DNA from: an uncultured Pseudomonadales bacterium
GTDB lineage: Bacteria; Pseudomonadota; Gammaproteobacteria; Pseudomonadales; Azotimanducaceae
Assembly (NCBI GenBank): GCA_951813515.1
Contig: OX638346.1
Span: forward strand, 3,341,617 to 3,405,616
Reading direction: 5' to 3'
Length of the DNA: 64,000 nucleotides
Shown here: positions 9,002 to 17,270 of the stretch, piece by piece
Numbering within the stretch: the stretch's first letter is position 1
Layout: each line of letters begins with the position of its first letter
Translations under genes and position numbers: made by a program
The notes under the pieces: generated by a model
What the model saw: only the letters and a program-made list of their open reading frames with translations
The model's database searches: none
Told to the model about the DNA's origin: nothing

Positions 9002-11293
9002 TTACCTGAGCCGGTCGGGAAAGTCGTCGGTGAGCCCCGTTTCGCGCACGTCGAGTGACTTGATGCCCATCGCATGGGCCGGCGAGTCCGCCTTCAGGCG
9101 AAAGTCCTCGTTGTCCCAGTCCTCCAGAAGAGGATCCGCATAGATGCTGTTCTCGGCATAGCCGAGCGCACGGAGCTTGGCCAGGACCTCGGCATCCTCC
9201 TCGGAGTCGCCCTGGACGAAATAGATGTTCCCGTCGATGGTCGTGTGCTCCATTCGACCGAGATGCTCCCAGATGTCCATGTCCTGGATCAGGCGCCCGG
9301 CCAGGGAGTAGAACGGCCCGTCGTAGCGGTATCCCCGCCGCGGTTCCTTCATTGCCCCGGTATGCAGCATGACATTTCCCGTGATCCTAGAGCCGTTAAT
9401 GGGCCGTTGGCCGATCCAGATGTAGCAACCCGGATAGACATCGCAGATCACGTTGTTCTCCACGTATGTCTCGTGGCGATGGATGATTCCGCAGGAATTG
9501 GTCTTGTAGATGACGTTCTCCGCGATCGTGGTCTTGCGCTGGAAGTCGTCGATGCGGATCGCGCCGGCGATGCGCGGATTGAAGATGTGGTGCACGTAGT
9601 TGCGCCGGATGACGTTGTTCTCTCCCGCGCCCGAGATGTTGATGGACGCCCCGTCCACGAAGACCTGGTTGGCGCGAGAGACGTCGTTGTATTCGACGAC
9701 GTTGTCTCTCGTGTGCAGGTACTGCGTGACCAGCGGCCAGTCGATGACGCCCCGTACTTTCGAGTCTCTCGCGTCCTTTTGCACGGCCTCCGGGTCTTCG
9801 ATCTCATGCCACCGGATGCAAGGCGCGCACTCCCGCATCTTGAGGACGTTGTAGGCCTCTTCCGGGATGAAGAACTGCGGCCGCACGCCGCACAGGCAGA
9901 TCGCCTTGCGGGGCATGTTGTGGATGGAGTTGTTGGCGACCCGGTTCTCCGAACTCTGGTGCACGATGATCCCGTGGGAATGCCAGAAGATCTCCCCGAG
10001 GTGATGGAGATGGTTGTTCACGATCTCGTTATTCCTGTTGACATCCTTCGTGCCGGGACCGTACCCGAGCAGGAGGATGCCCGAGCAGCCGAGGTGGCTC
10101 AGCTCGTTGCGGGTGACGACGATTCGCTGACAATGCAGGTCCAGCCGGATGGCCTCGCCGCCGCTGTTGAAGAACCGGCAGTTTTCGATCCGGCAGTCTT
10201 CCGCTCCCCGCAGTCGGAGCAGCCCGTGGCCCTGGTCGATCATCGCCCAGTCGTGCTGGATCGACATGTAGTCGTCCGAGACGGCGTACCGGTCGCCCTG
10301 GGTGAAGGCGAGGCCGTCGAACACGATGCCCCGGACGGGCGTGTCCGTCGGGCCTTCGACATCGACGTCGCCCTCGACGCGCACCAGCTCCATCAGGGAC
10401 GGCGCGAAGATCTCGTTGCCGGGCTTTTCTCCGAGGGGCCAGAGGTAGAGCTTTTTCTCTTTCGAGTTGAGGACCCACTCTCCGGGGTGGGTCAGGCCCT
10501 CGGCCACGTTCTCGATCGCGGCCGTCGTCTCGCCGCGGTCGATGCCCCCCGTCGCCTTCAGCACGTAGCCGCTCTGGGCCGCTGTCTTGGCCAGGTTCCA
10601 TTCCTCGTCGACGAACTCCAGTGGCAGGATCGCCATGGCGTATCCGAAGCGGATGACGAGTTCCACGTCTTCCAGGTTATCCCAGTTGCGCAAGGCGCCT
10701 TCGGGAAAACCGAGATATCGGAGCGGATCGAGCGCCCCTTCGTAGTCGGACATGTCGCCCGCGCCGAGCTTGAATTCCCCTGGCGGGGGTTCGGTCCGCC
10801 TCAGGCGCACCGTCGTCGGGTTGAAACCGTTGGTCTGCGCGCGGGAAAGACGCCGGTCGCCATCGTAGAGCGTACGGAAAGCTCCAAGGTCAGACGGCAC
10901 GTCGGCGACCCACACATGCGGCTGGGCCATGTGGGAGAGGCCCTCGGGGACATCCCTGTCCAGCTCCCGCCATCCCCCGATTCGCACGCCCGAGGAGAAG
11001 ATCGGTTCCTCGCCGGGGTAGGCGGCATAGGTGATCGTCTGGCCGGCGTCCGCGGAGTCTTCCAGTTCGAGAACGATAGTCTGTGTGAGGTAGTACCTGC
11101 CGCCTCGAATCTGGACGACGATGTCCTCGTTCTTTTCCTGCTTCAGTTCCCGCACGGCATCGCGCGCTCTCGCGAGCGTCGCGAACGGACCGTCCGTCGC
11201 GTCAGTGTTCGGGCTCTCCAATGTGCCGGTCCATGCATCGTCACCGTCCGTGGCGACATAGAAATCGGCGTTTTGTGCTGCTTGCGCGTTCAT
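9002..11293 (-). CDS. Right-handed parallel beta-helix protein (GH141-like)
   Basis: A 763-residue protein that starts with the common DFYVATDGDD...GTLESPN lead and ATLARARDAVRELK, followed by many short beta-helix coils (for example NNHLHHLGE, NSIHNMPRK, NYVHHIFN). This layout is seen in pectate-lyase-like proteins, including the GH141 family of glycoside hydrolases. The start at 11293 is set by GGAGGAGATTGAG directly upstream. No signal peptide is visible, which is odd for a polysaccharide-acting enzyme and would place it in the cytoplasm unless the start is misread. It is divergent from ThuA and probably heads an operon with the glycan-binding lipoprotein and the luciferase-like gene. Substrate unknown. 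Confidence 0.78.
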   Translation of the reverse strand: MNAQAAQNADFYVATDGDDAWTGTLESPNTDATDGPFATLARARDAVRELKQEKNEDIVVQIRGGRYYLTQTIVLELEDSADAGQTITYAAYPGEEPIFSSGVRIGGWRELDRDVPEGLSHMAQPHVWVADVPSDLGAFRTLYDGDRRLSRAQTNGFNPTTVRLRRTEPPPGEFKLGAGDMSDYEGALDPLRYLGFPEGALRNWDNLEDVELVIRFGYAMAILPLEFVDEEWNLAKTAAQSGYVLKATGGIDRGETTAAIENVAEGLTHPGEWVLNSKEKKLYLWPLGEKPGNEIFAPSLMELVRVEGDVDVEGPTDTPVRGIVFDGLAFTQGDRYAVSDDYMSIQHDWAMIDQGHGLLRLRGAEDCRIENCRFFNSGGEAIRLDLHCQRIVVTRNELSHLGCSGILLLGYGPGTKDVNRNNEIVNNHLHHLGEIFWHSHGIIVHQSSENRVANNSIHNMPRKAICLCGVRPQFFIPEEAYNVLKMRECAPCIRWHEIEDPEAVQKDARDSKVRGVIDWPLVTQYLHTRDNVVEYNDVSRANQVFVDGASINISGAGENNVIRRNYVHHIFNPRIAGAIRIDDFQRKTTIAENVIYKTNSCGIIHRHETYVENNVICDVYPGCYIWIGQRPINGSRITGNVMLHTGAMKEPRRGYRYDGPFYSLAGRLIQDMDIWEHLGRMEHTTIDGNIYFVQGDSEEDAEVLAKLRALGYAENSIYADPLLEDWDNEDFRLKADSPAHAMGIKSLDVRETGLTDDFPDRLR

Positions 11294-11410
11294 CTCAATC
11301 TCCTCCAACGCCTCAATCATCGCCAATGGCCAGCGGTGGTTCAACGCCCCGTGTCGAATCGATGCGCTCTCCGACCTATACTCGAACGCGAACAGGGAGG
11401 AAAAAAGCAC
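11294..11410. promoter_or_regulatory. Divergent promoter region between the beta-helix gene and ThuA
   Basis: The 117 bases hold the start regions of two divergent genes, each with a strong Shine-Dalgarno sequence (GGAGGAGA on the minus strand, AGGGAGGAAAA on the plus strand). No convincing -35/-10 pair or operator palindrome could be assigned by eye, so this is only a positional call. Confidence 0.4.
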
Positions 11411-12130
11411 ATGAGCGAACTTTCAGTTGCCGTGCTCACCGGCGGGCACAGACACCACGTCATACAGTTCATAGATTTCTTCACCAGCCTTGATGGCGTC
11501 GACGCATACGTGTTCAACATCAACGATTGGCTCACGCCCGCGGGCCTCGACGACCGTCGCTACTTTGCGGGTAAGAGGGACGTCCACGATGCGGTGCGCG
11601 ACAGCTTCGATGTCACCGTCTTCTACACGATGACGCAGGAAGGCCCGAACGAAGAGGAAAGGGCCTGCGTCGAGCGACTGATCGAGAACGGGCAGTCCAT
11701 TTTCGTCCTGCACCATTCAGTGCTGCATTGGCGATACGACGACCGCTGGGGGCAGATCATGGGGCTCGGGGGAGCGCGGTGGGTTCGGGACGTGGACTGC
11801 GGCGGACCGGTCAACGGCGTTTGGTTCGGGACGGTTCCGGTCAAGGTCAATACCGATCATCCGCTCTCGGCCGGCCTGGCCGATTTCGAGATCGAGGATG
11901 AGACCTACGCGGTCCGCGACTGCGAAGACGACTGCGACGTGCTCCTGACAACGGACCGGCCCAACGCCATGCGCACGCTCGCGTGGACCCGCATGGAGGG
12001 GGACTCCCGGATCTTCTGCCTGCAACTCGGGCATGACCCCCAGACCTGGAATCACCCCGCCTTCCGCACCGTGGTCCAGAACGGACTGCAGTGGTGTGGA
12101 GGCAAGGCATCGGAGTTGGGCCAGCAGTAA
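11411..12130 (+). CDS. ThuA domain-containing protein
   Basis: A 239-residue protein of the ThuA (trehalose utilisation, class I glutamine amidotransferase-like) fold. Marks are the start VAVLTGGHRHHV, the segment FVLHHSVLHW and the end motif LGHDPQTWNHPAFRTVVQNGLQW, which is typical for ThuA-like proteins. ThuA proteins accompany sugar oxidation genes, but the exact reaction is not established for most members. The ATG at 11411 has AGGGAGGAAAAAAG upstream. A longer open frame upstream runs antisense through the beta-helix gene and is not part of this protein. It is divergent from the beta-helix/lipoprotein unit, which supports a carbohydrate role. Confidence 0.85.
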   Translation: MSELSVAVLTGGHRHHVIQFIDFFTSLDGVDAYVFNINDWLTPAGLDDRRYFAGKRDVHDAVRDSFDVTVFYTMTQEGPNEEERACVERLIENGQSIFVLHHSVLHWRYDDRWGQIMGLGGARWVRDVDCGGPVNGVWFGTVPVKVNTDHPLSAGLADFEIEDETYAVRDCEDDCDVLLTTDRPNAMRTLAWTRMEGDSRIFCLQLGHDPQTWNHPAFRTVVQNGLQWCGGKASELGQQ

Positions 12131-12188
12131 GGCGCCTCATCCGGAACTGGCGATAGGGATCAAGTCCGGCAGGATCGACATATGCGCG

Positions 12189-12503
12189 CTAGTTCCTGCG
12201 GTGGCGGTAGCGTCTGAGGGCGTCGGCGTAGGCTTGGTCGTGCGGTCCGACGGCAATCGGGTCAGCGACGTCGGCGGTTACGCCGAATACGAATCGGTAG
12301 CTACCACTTAGGCGGACCGAATACACGCCCGGCATGTTTGTCAACTGTTCGTAGTTGCGTCCGGGAGACAGTTTGCCTTTGAGCAGTTCGTCGACTGCCA
12401 GACCAAGTTCCTCCCGCATTCTTGGAGGTAGCCGCTTTGCATTCCTTTTGAAAGTGCCTGTCGGTTCGAGGAATGCGCGGAGCGGCGGCCGGCTACTCGT
12501 CAT
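12189..12503 (-). CDS. RelE/ParE-like toxin-fold protein
   Basis: A 104-residue basic protein with the RelE/ParE-type layout: an N-terminal helix pair (TFKRNAKRLPPRMREEL) and a C-terminal strand block ending VYSVRLSGSYRFVFGV, the R-hairpin segment common to mRNA interferase-like toxins. In the family these proteins cleave ribosome-bound mRNA or poison gyrase; which applies here is unknown. The ATG at 12503 overlaps the end of the upstream gene (the overlap spans 12493-12503), so the two are translationally coupled. That upstream gene therefore takes the antitoxin position although it does not look like a known antitoxin. Confidence 0.68.
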   Translation of the reverse strand: MTSSRPPLRAFLEPTGTFKRNAKRLPPRMREELGLAVDELLKGKLSPGRNYEQLTNMPGVYSVRLSGSYRFVFGVTADVADPIAVGPHDQAYADALRRYRHRRN

Positions 12504-13002
12504 GGAGTGACGCGAGCCACTCCGACGACGTGGCAAAGGTGCGACCGGTGGGAATATCGGCCCTGTCCCTGACGCCGTCGAAAATCAGCACGGACCATCT
12601 CACTTCCTGCATGGTGGCGACAATCCACAGGTACAGGTTGTCCAGGCAGTCGAGTGCGTCGAAGACGTCGTGCGAAGGTGGAGCATCCAGCTCGATGAAG
12701 GCCTCGCGCAGTTGCTGGAGTTCCTTCCGCCGGTGTTTGAAGTAAGCCTCGGTCTGTTCCAGAGCACTGGCGCCCTCGCCGTTGGGATCGGCGATCTTTT
12801 CCGGATCGTGCTTCTTCAACGCTTCGGCCAAGGTGTCGCCCGCGCGATCGATCACGGGCCGGAGACTCTCGTGTTGCTCGCGGAGTGCGGTCGCGTGGGT
12901 ATCGAGCAGTTCGGCGGAGACCGGGACGTCGAGGTCGGGACCGGACACGAGCGCCGGCAGCGCACGGCTGACGTCACGTATGGTGTTCGAGTGTGCCAAC
13001 AT
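12493..13002 (-). CDS. Uncharacterised helical protein coupled to the RelE-like toxin
   Basis: A 169-residue protein I do not recognise. It looks mostly alpha-helical with charged stretches (ALKKHDPEKIAD, then AYFKHRRKELQQLREAFIEL, which could form a coiled coil) and a C-terminal part with WIVATMQEVRWSVLIFDG. No ribbon-helix-helix, AbrB, Phd or HTH motif is visible. The start at 13002 (MLAHSNTIRDV) is a guess, since no clear ribosome binding site precedes it and the frame is open to 13167. Its stop lies inside the toxin-like gene's start region, so it is likely the partner or antidote, or the pair may be something else entirely. Confidence 0.6.
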   Translation of the reverse strand: MLAHSNTIRDVSRALPALVSGPDLDVPVSAELLDTHATALREQHESLRPVIDRAGDTLAEALKKHDPEKIADPNGEGASALEQTEAYFKHRRKELQQLREAFIELDAPPSHDVFDALDCLDNLYLWIVATMQEVRWSVLIFDGVRDRADIPTGRTFATSSEWLASLHDE

Positions 13003-13220
13003 GAAGCGAGTCCGGGACTGATCCAGCAGACGATCAGCGAATATACCGCATTGGCAATGCTGTTCGCCAAGGTAGGATCGTCGGCACGGCGGTGCCTTGT
13101 GACGGGCACCGGCGCACCTAGAATCGCAGGCGGTCGATGGCAAAGCGTGTTTCTGGTCGCTCCGCATCCGTCACCCCGCTGGGACGGCCAGGAACGACAG
13201 ATTGATGGCGAAGTGCCGCG

Positions 13221-14219
13221 TCAGATCTCGTCGCGCTGTGGCTGCAAGCCATGCTTTTTCAAGTATCCCCGAAACTGGTGGTAAGTCAGCCCCAGGAGTT
13301 CGGCGGCCTTGCGCTGGTTGTGCCGGGCCCGGTCCATCGCCGCTTCGACCCGTTCGGTCTCGAAGTCGCGAACGGCCTGCTTTAGGTCTAGAGGCAGGGT
13401 GGGTGGAGCCGCGGTGTTCGGCTGCGCGGGCTCGTTGCGGGGTCGAAAGGGCGAGTCGAAGGGGTCGAGCACGATTTCCCCGACCTTCGCTTCGGCATCC
13501 GTGCGATAGACGGCGCGTTCGACGACGTTCTTGAGTTCGCGCAGGTTGCCCGGCCATTCGTACGACGTCATCTGGCGGATCGCGGCGTCGGCGAAGCCTG
13601 GAAAGTACTCGCGGCCCAGTTCGGTGGCCATGTTGATCGCGAAGTACTCGGCGAGCAGCAGGATGTCGTCGCTGCGTTCGCGCAGAGGAGGCAGGGTGAT
13701 GACGTCGAAGGCGAGCCGGTCGAGCAGGTCGCGCCGGAACTTGCCGACGTCGGCGAGCCGCGGGAGGTCGGAGTTGGTGGCGGCGATGAGGCGGACATCG
13801 ACGCGCAGCGTGCGGCTGCCGCCGAGCCGCTCAAACTCCCCGTACTCGATGACGCGCAGAATCTTCTCCTGCACGAGTGCCGATGTGGTGGCGAGTTCAT
13901 CGAGAAACAGGGTGCCTTCGTGCGCCCGCTCAAAGCGGCCCTGGTGCATGCGGGCGGCGCCCGTGAAGGCGCCCGCCTCGTGTCCGAACAGCTCGCTCTC
14001 GAGCAGCGAATCGGAGATCGCCGCGCAGTTCATTTTCAGGAACTCCGCGTCCCAGCGGTTCGACAGGTAGTGGAGTCGGGCGGCGACGAGTTCCTTGCCG
14101 GTTCCGCGTTCGCCGACGATGAGCACGGGCTTGTCCAGCGGCGCCACCGCCGAGACGTCGTCCAGCGCCTGCAGGAAGGCGCTGGACTCTCCGATCAGTC
14201 GGTCTGGTTCGGTGGACAT
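13221..14219 (-). CDS. pspF: PspF, sigma-54-dependent activator of the psp operon
   Basis: A 332-residue enhancer-binding protein that, like PspF, has no N-terminal receiver domain and starts straight with the AAA+ domain: Walker A GERGTGKE (36-43), the sigma-54 contact loop GAFTGA (83-88), the Walker B region LFLDEL and the WPGNLRELKNVVERA segment. A Fis-type HTH closes the protein (RKAAELLGLTYHQFRGYLKK). In E. coli PspA binds and inhibits PspF until membrane stress. The start at 14219 (MSTEPDRL) matches family length. It is divergent from pspA, as in E. coli. Confidence 0.95.
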   Translation of the reverse strand: MSTEPDRLIGESSAFLQALDDVSAVAPLDKPVLIVGERGTGKELVAARLHYLSNRWDAEFLKMNCAAISDSLLESELFGHEAGAFTGAARMHQGRFERAHEGTLFLDELATTSALVQEKILRVIEYGEFERLGGSRTLRVDVRLIAATNSDLPRLADVGKFRRDLLDRLAFDVITLPPLRERSDDILLLAEYFAINMATELGREYFPGFADAAIRQMTSYEWPGNLRELKNVVERAVYRTDAEAKVGEIVLDPFDSPFRPRNEPAQPNTAAPPTLPLDLKQAVRDFETERVEAAMDRARHNQRKAAELLGLTYHQFRGYLKKHGLQPQRDEI

Positions 14220-14331
14220 GGGCCCATTTAACCAATAGTTAGCGGAATCAGCCACAAAAATCGCTATGAGTGGTCTCTGCGGAGAATTTGTAGATTCAAC
14301 AAAAACAATAGCTTGGGTAAATTGACGCGGG

Positions 14332-14352
14332 TTGGCACGAAACGTGGTTTGC
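14332..14352 (+). promoter_or_regulatory. Candidate sigma-54 promoter of pspA with odd spacing
   Basis: Upstream of pspA, 14332-14339 reads TTGGCACG, a perfect -24 element. A TTGC box occurs at 14349-14352, but nine bases separate the two instead of the usual four; at the correct distance the bases are GTGG, which is a poor -12 element. A second possibility is TTGGG at about 14314 with GACGC ten bases on. pspF lies divergent, so sigma-54 control is expected; which box is used cannot be settled here. Confidence 0.45.
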
Positions 14353-14397
14353 ATTGTGTCGAGGAATCGCCACGCACACCGCTAGGAGGCAACACTG

Positions 14398-15078
14398 ATG
14401 GGCATATTCTCTCGCGCGACGGAGATCGTGAATTCCAACATCAACGCCTTGCTCGACAAGGCGGAAGACCCCGAGAAAATGGTTCGGCTGATCATCCAGG
14501 AGATGGAAGAGACGCTGGTCGAGGTTCGCACCACTTCGGCGCGGGCGATCGCGGACAGGAAGACGCTCGCGCGGCGGCAGGGGTCCGTAGAAAGGGATGC
14601 CGCCGAATGGCAGCGCAAGGCGGAACTTGCGATTCGCAAGGGACGCGACGACCTGGCCCGAGGCGCGCTGGCCGAGCGGGCCAAGGCCGAGGCCGCGGCC
14701 GAGGCGCTGGCGACGGAGTCCGCCGCCCTCGACGAGACCCTGGCCAAGCTGAACGACGACATGGAGACGCTGCAATCGAAGTTGAAGGATGCCAAGGCGC
14801 GCCAGAACGCCATCGTCATGCGCGGCAAGGCAGCGCGGAGCCGGCTGGATATTCGGCGTCAACTGTCGGATCACAGCGTTGACGATGCAATCCTGCGCTT
14901 TGAACAGTACGAGAGCAGAATCGACGATCTCGAAGGTGAGGTCGAATCCTACGACATGGGTCAGAAGACGCTGGCGGCGGAGATCGACGCGCTGGAAGGC
15001 GACGAAGAGGTCGACGCGGAACTGCGTCGCCTGAAGGAGCGGGTGGAGCAGGGCGAGCAGACCCAGGATGGCTCTTGA
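14398..15078 (+). CDS. pspA: PspA/IM30 phage shock protein A
   Basis: A 226-residue, highly charged coiled-coil protein starting MGIFSRATEIVNSNINALLD, the classic PspA N-terminal amphipathic helix that binds stressed membranes, followed by LIQEMEETLVEVR. PspA polymerises on damaged inner membrane and, in E. coli, holds PspF inactive under non-stress conditions. The length (222 in E. coli) agrees. The ATG at 14398 has AGGAGG nine bases before it. It is the first gene of psp genes running pspA-pspB-pspC and a fourth small gene. Confidence 0.96.
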   Translation: MGIFSRATEIVNSNINALLDKAEDPEKMVRLIIQEMEETLVEVRTTSARAIADRKTLARRQGSVERDAAEWQRKAELAIRKGRDDLARGALAERAKAEAAAEALATESAALDETLAKLNDDMETLQSKLKDAKARQNAIVMRGKAARSRLDIRRQLSDHSVDDAILRFEQYESRIDDLEGEVESYDMGQKTLAAEIDALEGDEEVDAELRRLKERVEQGEQTQDGS

Positions 15079-15105
15079 GACCGGACCGCTTGAGGAGCAT
15101 CACGG

Positions 15106-15381
15106 ATGATTGGTGAGTCGATGTTTTACGGGCCGTATCATGGTGTGATCGAGATCCTGGTTCTCCCCGCCGTGCTGTTCATGGTGGTTGTCGCGCCGAT
15201 CTGGCTCGTCATGCACTACCGGAGCAAGCGGCGCGCGCAGGCAGCGCTGTCGGGCGAGGAGCGCGCCGAACTGGAGCGTTTGACGGATCTCGCGGATCGG
15301 ATGGGTGAGCGCGTCGAAACCCTCGAAGCCATACTGGACGCCGAGACGCCGGATTGGCGCAAGCGCGATCCAGCGTCGTGA
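15106..15381 (+). CDS. pspB: PspB, envelope stress membrane protein
   Basis: A 91-residue protein with one N-terminal membrane helix (about 13-35, IEILVLPAVLFMVVVAPIWL) followed by a charged cytoplasmic tail with a short coiled coil (LADRMGERVETLEAIL), the PspB layout. In E. coli PspB and PspC form the membrane sensor that relieves PspA inhibition of PspF. The ATG at 15106 has GAGGAGCATC upstream; a second ATG at 15121 is possible. It follows pspA by 27 bases. Confidence 0.92.
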   Translation: MIGESMFYGPYHGVIEILVLPAVLFMVVVAPIWLVMHYRSKRRAQAALSGEERAELERLTDLADRMGERVETLEAILDAETPDWRKRDPAS

Positions 15382-15394
15382 CGGGAGAGTGCAG

Positions 15395-16219
15395 ATGAGC
15401 CGTAGCGGGAGCGGCGATTCCCCCAAGGACAAGCGCAGCATCCGGGACGCCACGAGGAACCTAGAGCGCGCGGTGGAGGAACTGGCCTCGGCAGCCACCG
15501 AGGAAGTCTCCGGTCGAGCCGCCAGTTTGCTCGATGAGGCCGCGGCGCGTGTCCGGGGAGAGTCGAACCGCGAAGAAACCGACAAACGCGAGACTGCCGG
15601 TGAGGCCGACCGCGCCGGAGGGCGACGCGAACGCCGGCTGAGACGGATCCACTACGATGATTACGATGACTTTGTGCGTCGCTCTCGTGGTCTGTACCTT
15701 GATCGGGAAAACCGAAAGATCGTTGGCGTATGCGCCGGAGTGGCGCGGTATTTCGGCATCGAGGCGTGGGTCGCTCGCTGTGCCGCGCTGACCGGGCTAT
15801 TGTTTCTGCCGAGCATCGTATTCCCCGCCTATTGGGTTGCCTTCTTTGTTATGGGCTATCGTCCGTCTGCTCGATCACGCGGTGCGCGGAGGAGCACCTG
15901 GGAAGGCGGTTCCCGCGGAAGACGACGCGCCGAGAAGATGCGAAGGCGCGCCGACGAGAGAAGACGCGCAGCGCGGCGCAGCCGCTCCGACAGGAAGCGT
16001 GACGATTACTCTAGGAAGCCGGACTTCCGTAGGAAGTACTCGCCCAGGCAGAGTCTGCGCGCTGCGAAGGCGGATTTTGCCGAGATCGAACTGAGGTTGC
16101 GGCGGATGGAGGCGTTCGTCACGTCCGACCGATACGCGCTCGAGCGGGGATTCGCGGAGATCGGTGCGAACCCGGCGGCGGGATCGTCATCCACAACACG
16201 TGAACAGAAGGAAAGCTAG
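15395..16219 (+). CDS. pspC: PspC, extended form with long basic insert
   Basis: A 274-residue protein, about twice the E. coli PspC length. Residues 1-97 are a charged helical extension; 98-155 are the PspC domain (GLYLDRENRKIVGVCAGVAR with a membrane segment TGLLFLPSIVFPAYWVAFF); 158-220 are extremely rich in Arg, Lys and Ser (for example RRRADERRRAARRSR); 226-255 form the C-terminal PspC helix (ADFAEIELRLRRMEAFV). PspC is the polar membrane sensor of the system. The ATG at 15395 follows GGGAGAGTGC. The basic insert is not part of the standard family and may bind phospholipid or nucleic acid; that is speculation. Confidence 0.88.
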   Translation: MSRSGSGDSPKDKRSIRDATRNLERAVEELASAATEEVSGRAASLLDEAAARVRGESNREETDKRETAGEADRAGGRRERRLRRIHYDDYDDFVRRSRGLYLDRENRKIVGVCAGVARYFGIEAWVARCAALTGLLFLPSIVFPAYWVAFFVMGYRPSARSRGARRSTWEGGSRGRRRAEKMRRRADERRRAARRSRSDRKRDDYSRKPDFRRKYSPRQSLRAAKADFAEIELRLRRMEAFVTSDRYALERGFAEIGANPAAGSSSTTREQKES

Positions 16220-16224
16220 CCGAG

Positions 16225-16440
16225 ATGGATGTCTTCGTATTCGTCATATTGATAACGGTCATCGGTGGTTCGATTCACCTGGCGAAGGTATGGATTCGCC
16301 GAAACGCATCGGCGAACGCGGCCAGATCCGAAACCCTCGAAGACGAGGTGGACGCGCTGCGCGAGCGGGTCGAGACGCTGGAACGCATAGTCACCGACGA
16401 AAAATACAGACTTGATCGCGAGATCAAAAATCTTGAGTGA
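16225..16440 (+). CDS. Small PspB-like membrane protein at the end of the psp operon
   Basis: A 71-residue protein with an N-terminal membrane helix (FVFVILITVIGGSIHLA) and a charged coiled tail (LEDEVDALRERVETLERIV) that resembles the tail of the preceding PspB (RVETLEAIL). It starts five bases after pspC with GAAGGA upstream. It occupies the place of pspD but is not clearly PspD; a diverged second PspB is the better reading. It likely joins the PspBC sensor at the inner membrane. Confidence 0.75.
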   Translation: MDVFVFVILITVIGGSIHLAKVWIRRNASANAARSETLEDEVDALRERVETLERIVTDEKYRLDREIKNLE

Positions 16441-16476
16441 AGTCTCGATTCACACCATATCCGACTGATCTGAAAG

Positions 16477-16502
16477 GAGGTTTTGTGTGGACAAAACCGC
16501 CT
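16477..16502. terminator. Hairpin between the convergent psp and GDPD genes
   Basis: Ten-base arms GGAGGTTTTG (16477-16486) and CAAAACCGCC (16493-16502) with a six-base loop pair with one mismatch. The place between two convergent genes and the A/T-rich arms suggest a bidirectional terminator, although no T run follows. Confidence 0.55.
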
Positions 16503-16507
16503 ACGCC

Positions 16508-17194
16508 TCAGCCGTCGGTCGATAGCCGTACCCGATCGGGAAAGTCCGTAAAGACGCCGGAAACCCCTTGCCGGGCGAGTTCAAGCGCGCGTTGCCGGTC
16601 GTTCACCGTGAACACGAGCACGCGAAATCCCGCATCCCGCAGCCGACCGATGCGCCTGGGCGTCGCAATGTCGTTGCGGATGTTGACCGACCAGGCATCG
16701 ATCGCCCGCGCCGCGCCGGCCATGTCGCGGTAGGGAAACCTGAACACCGGCGCGCACATCGCATCCGGCCGCGCGCGTCGAAAAGCCGCGAGGCGCCTAA
16801 GATCGCGGCTGGATACGAGCGTGTTCGCGCGGTCGTGCGACACGGCGGCCACCAGCTTGTCGGTTCCCGGTCCCTTGAGTTCGATATTGAGGCCCACGCC
16901 TTCGGGAAGTGCCTCGACCACTTCTTCGAGCAGTGGGATCGCTTCGCCGTCGCCGGCATCCAGGTTCTTGAGTTCGGCGACGCTGAACCCGGACACCGGA
17001 CCGCGGCCGTTGGTCGTCCGATCCACCGTGGCGTCGTGAATCACCGCGAGCCGCGAATCCAGCGCGTGCACATCCAGTTCCACGGCGTCGACGCCACAGG
17101 CGAAGGCGCGTCGAAAAGCCTTCATCGTGTTCTCGGGCGCAAGTCCCGCGGCGCCCCGGTGGCCGATGATCAGGAAGTTGCCGTCGAAGCTCAT
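16508..17194 (-). CDS. ugpQ: Glycerophosphodiester phosphodiesterase
   Basis: A 228-residue GDPD enzyme: HRGAAGLAPENT (His12, Glu21), VELDVH (Glu39, Asp41) and VIHD (His53) form the metal and catalytic site of the TIM barrel. It hydrolyses glycerophosphodiesters to glycerol 3-phosphate and alcohol. No signal peptide is seen, so it is cytosolic, like UgpQ. It stands alone and convergent to the psp operon. The name ugpQ is given by family only. Confidence 0.9.
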   Translation of the reverse strand: MSFDGNFLIIGHRGAAGLAPENTMKAFRRAFACGVDAVELDVHALDSRLAVIHDATVDRTTNGRGPVSGFSVAELKNLDAGDGEAIPLLEEVVEALPEGVGLNIELKGPGTDKLVAAVSHDRANTLVSSRDLRRLAAFRRARPDAMCAPVFRFPYRDMAGAARAIDAWSVNIRNDIATPRRIGRLRDAGFRVLVFTVNDRQRALELARQGVSGVFTDFPDRVRLSTDG

Positions 17195-17270
17195 GGCCCT
17201 CCAGGCCTGTCGAATTTCGCCCGATGACGGAAGCCATTTTGTCTCCGGCGGGGCTACAATGCGAACGCCG

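Noticed and set aside
9074..11410. Very long plus-strand open frame that runs into ThuA
   Set aside because: It is the antisense of the beta-helix gene in GC-rich DNA; only the last 239 codons (from 11411, with a strong ribosome binding site) resemble a protein family.
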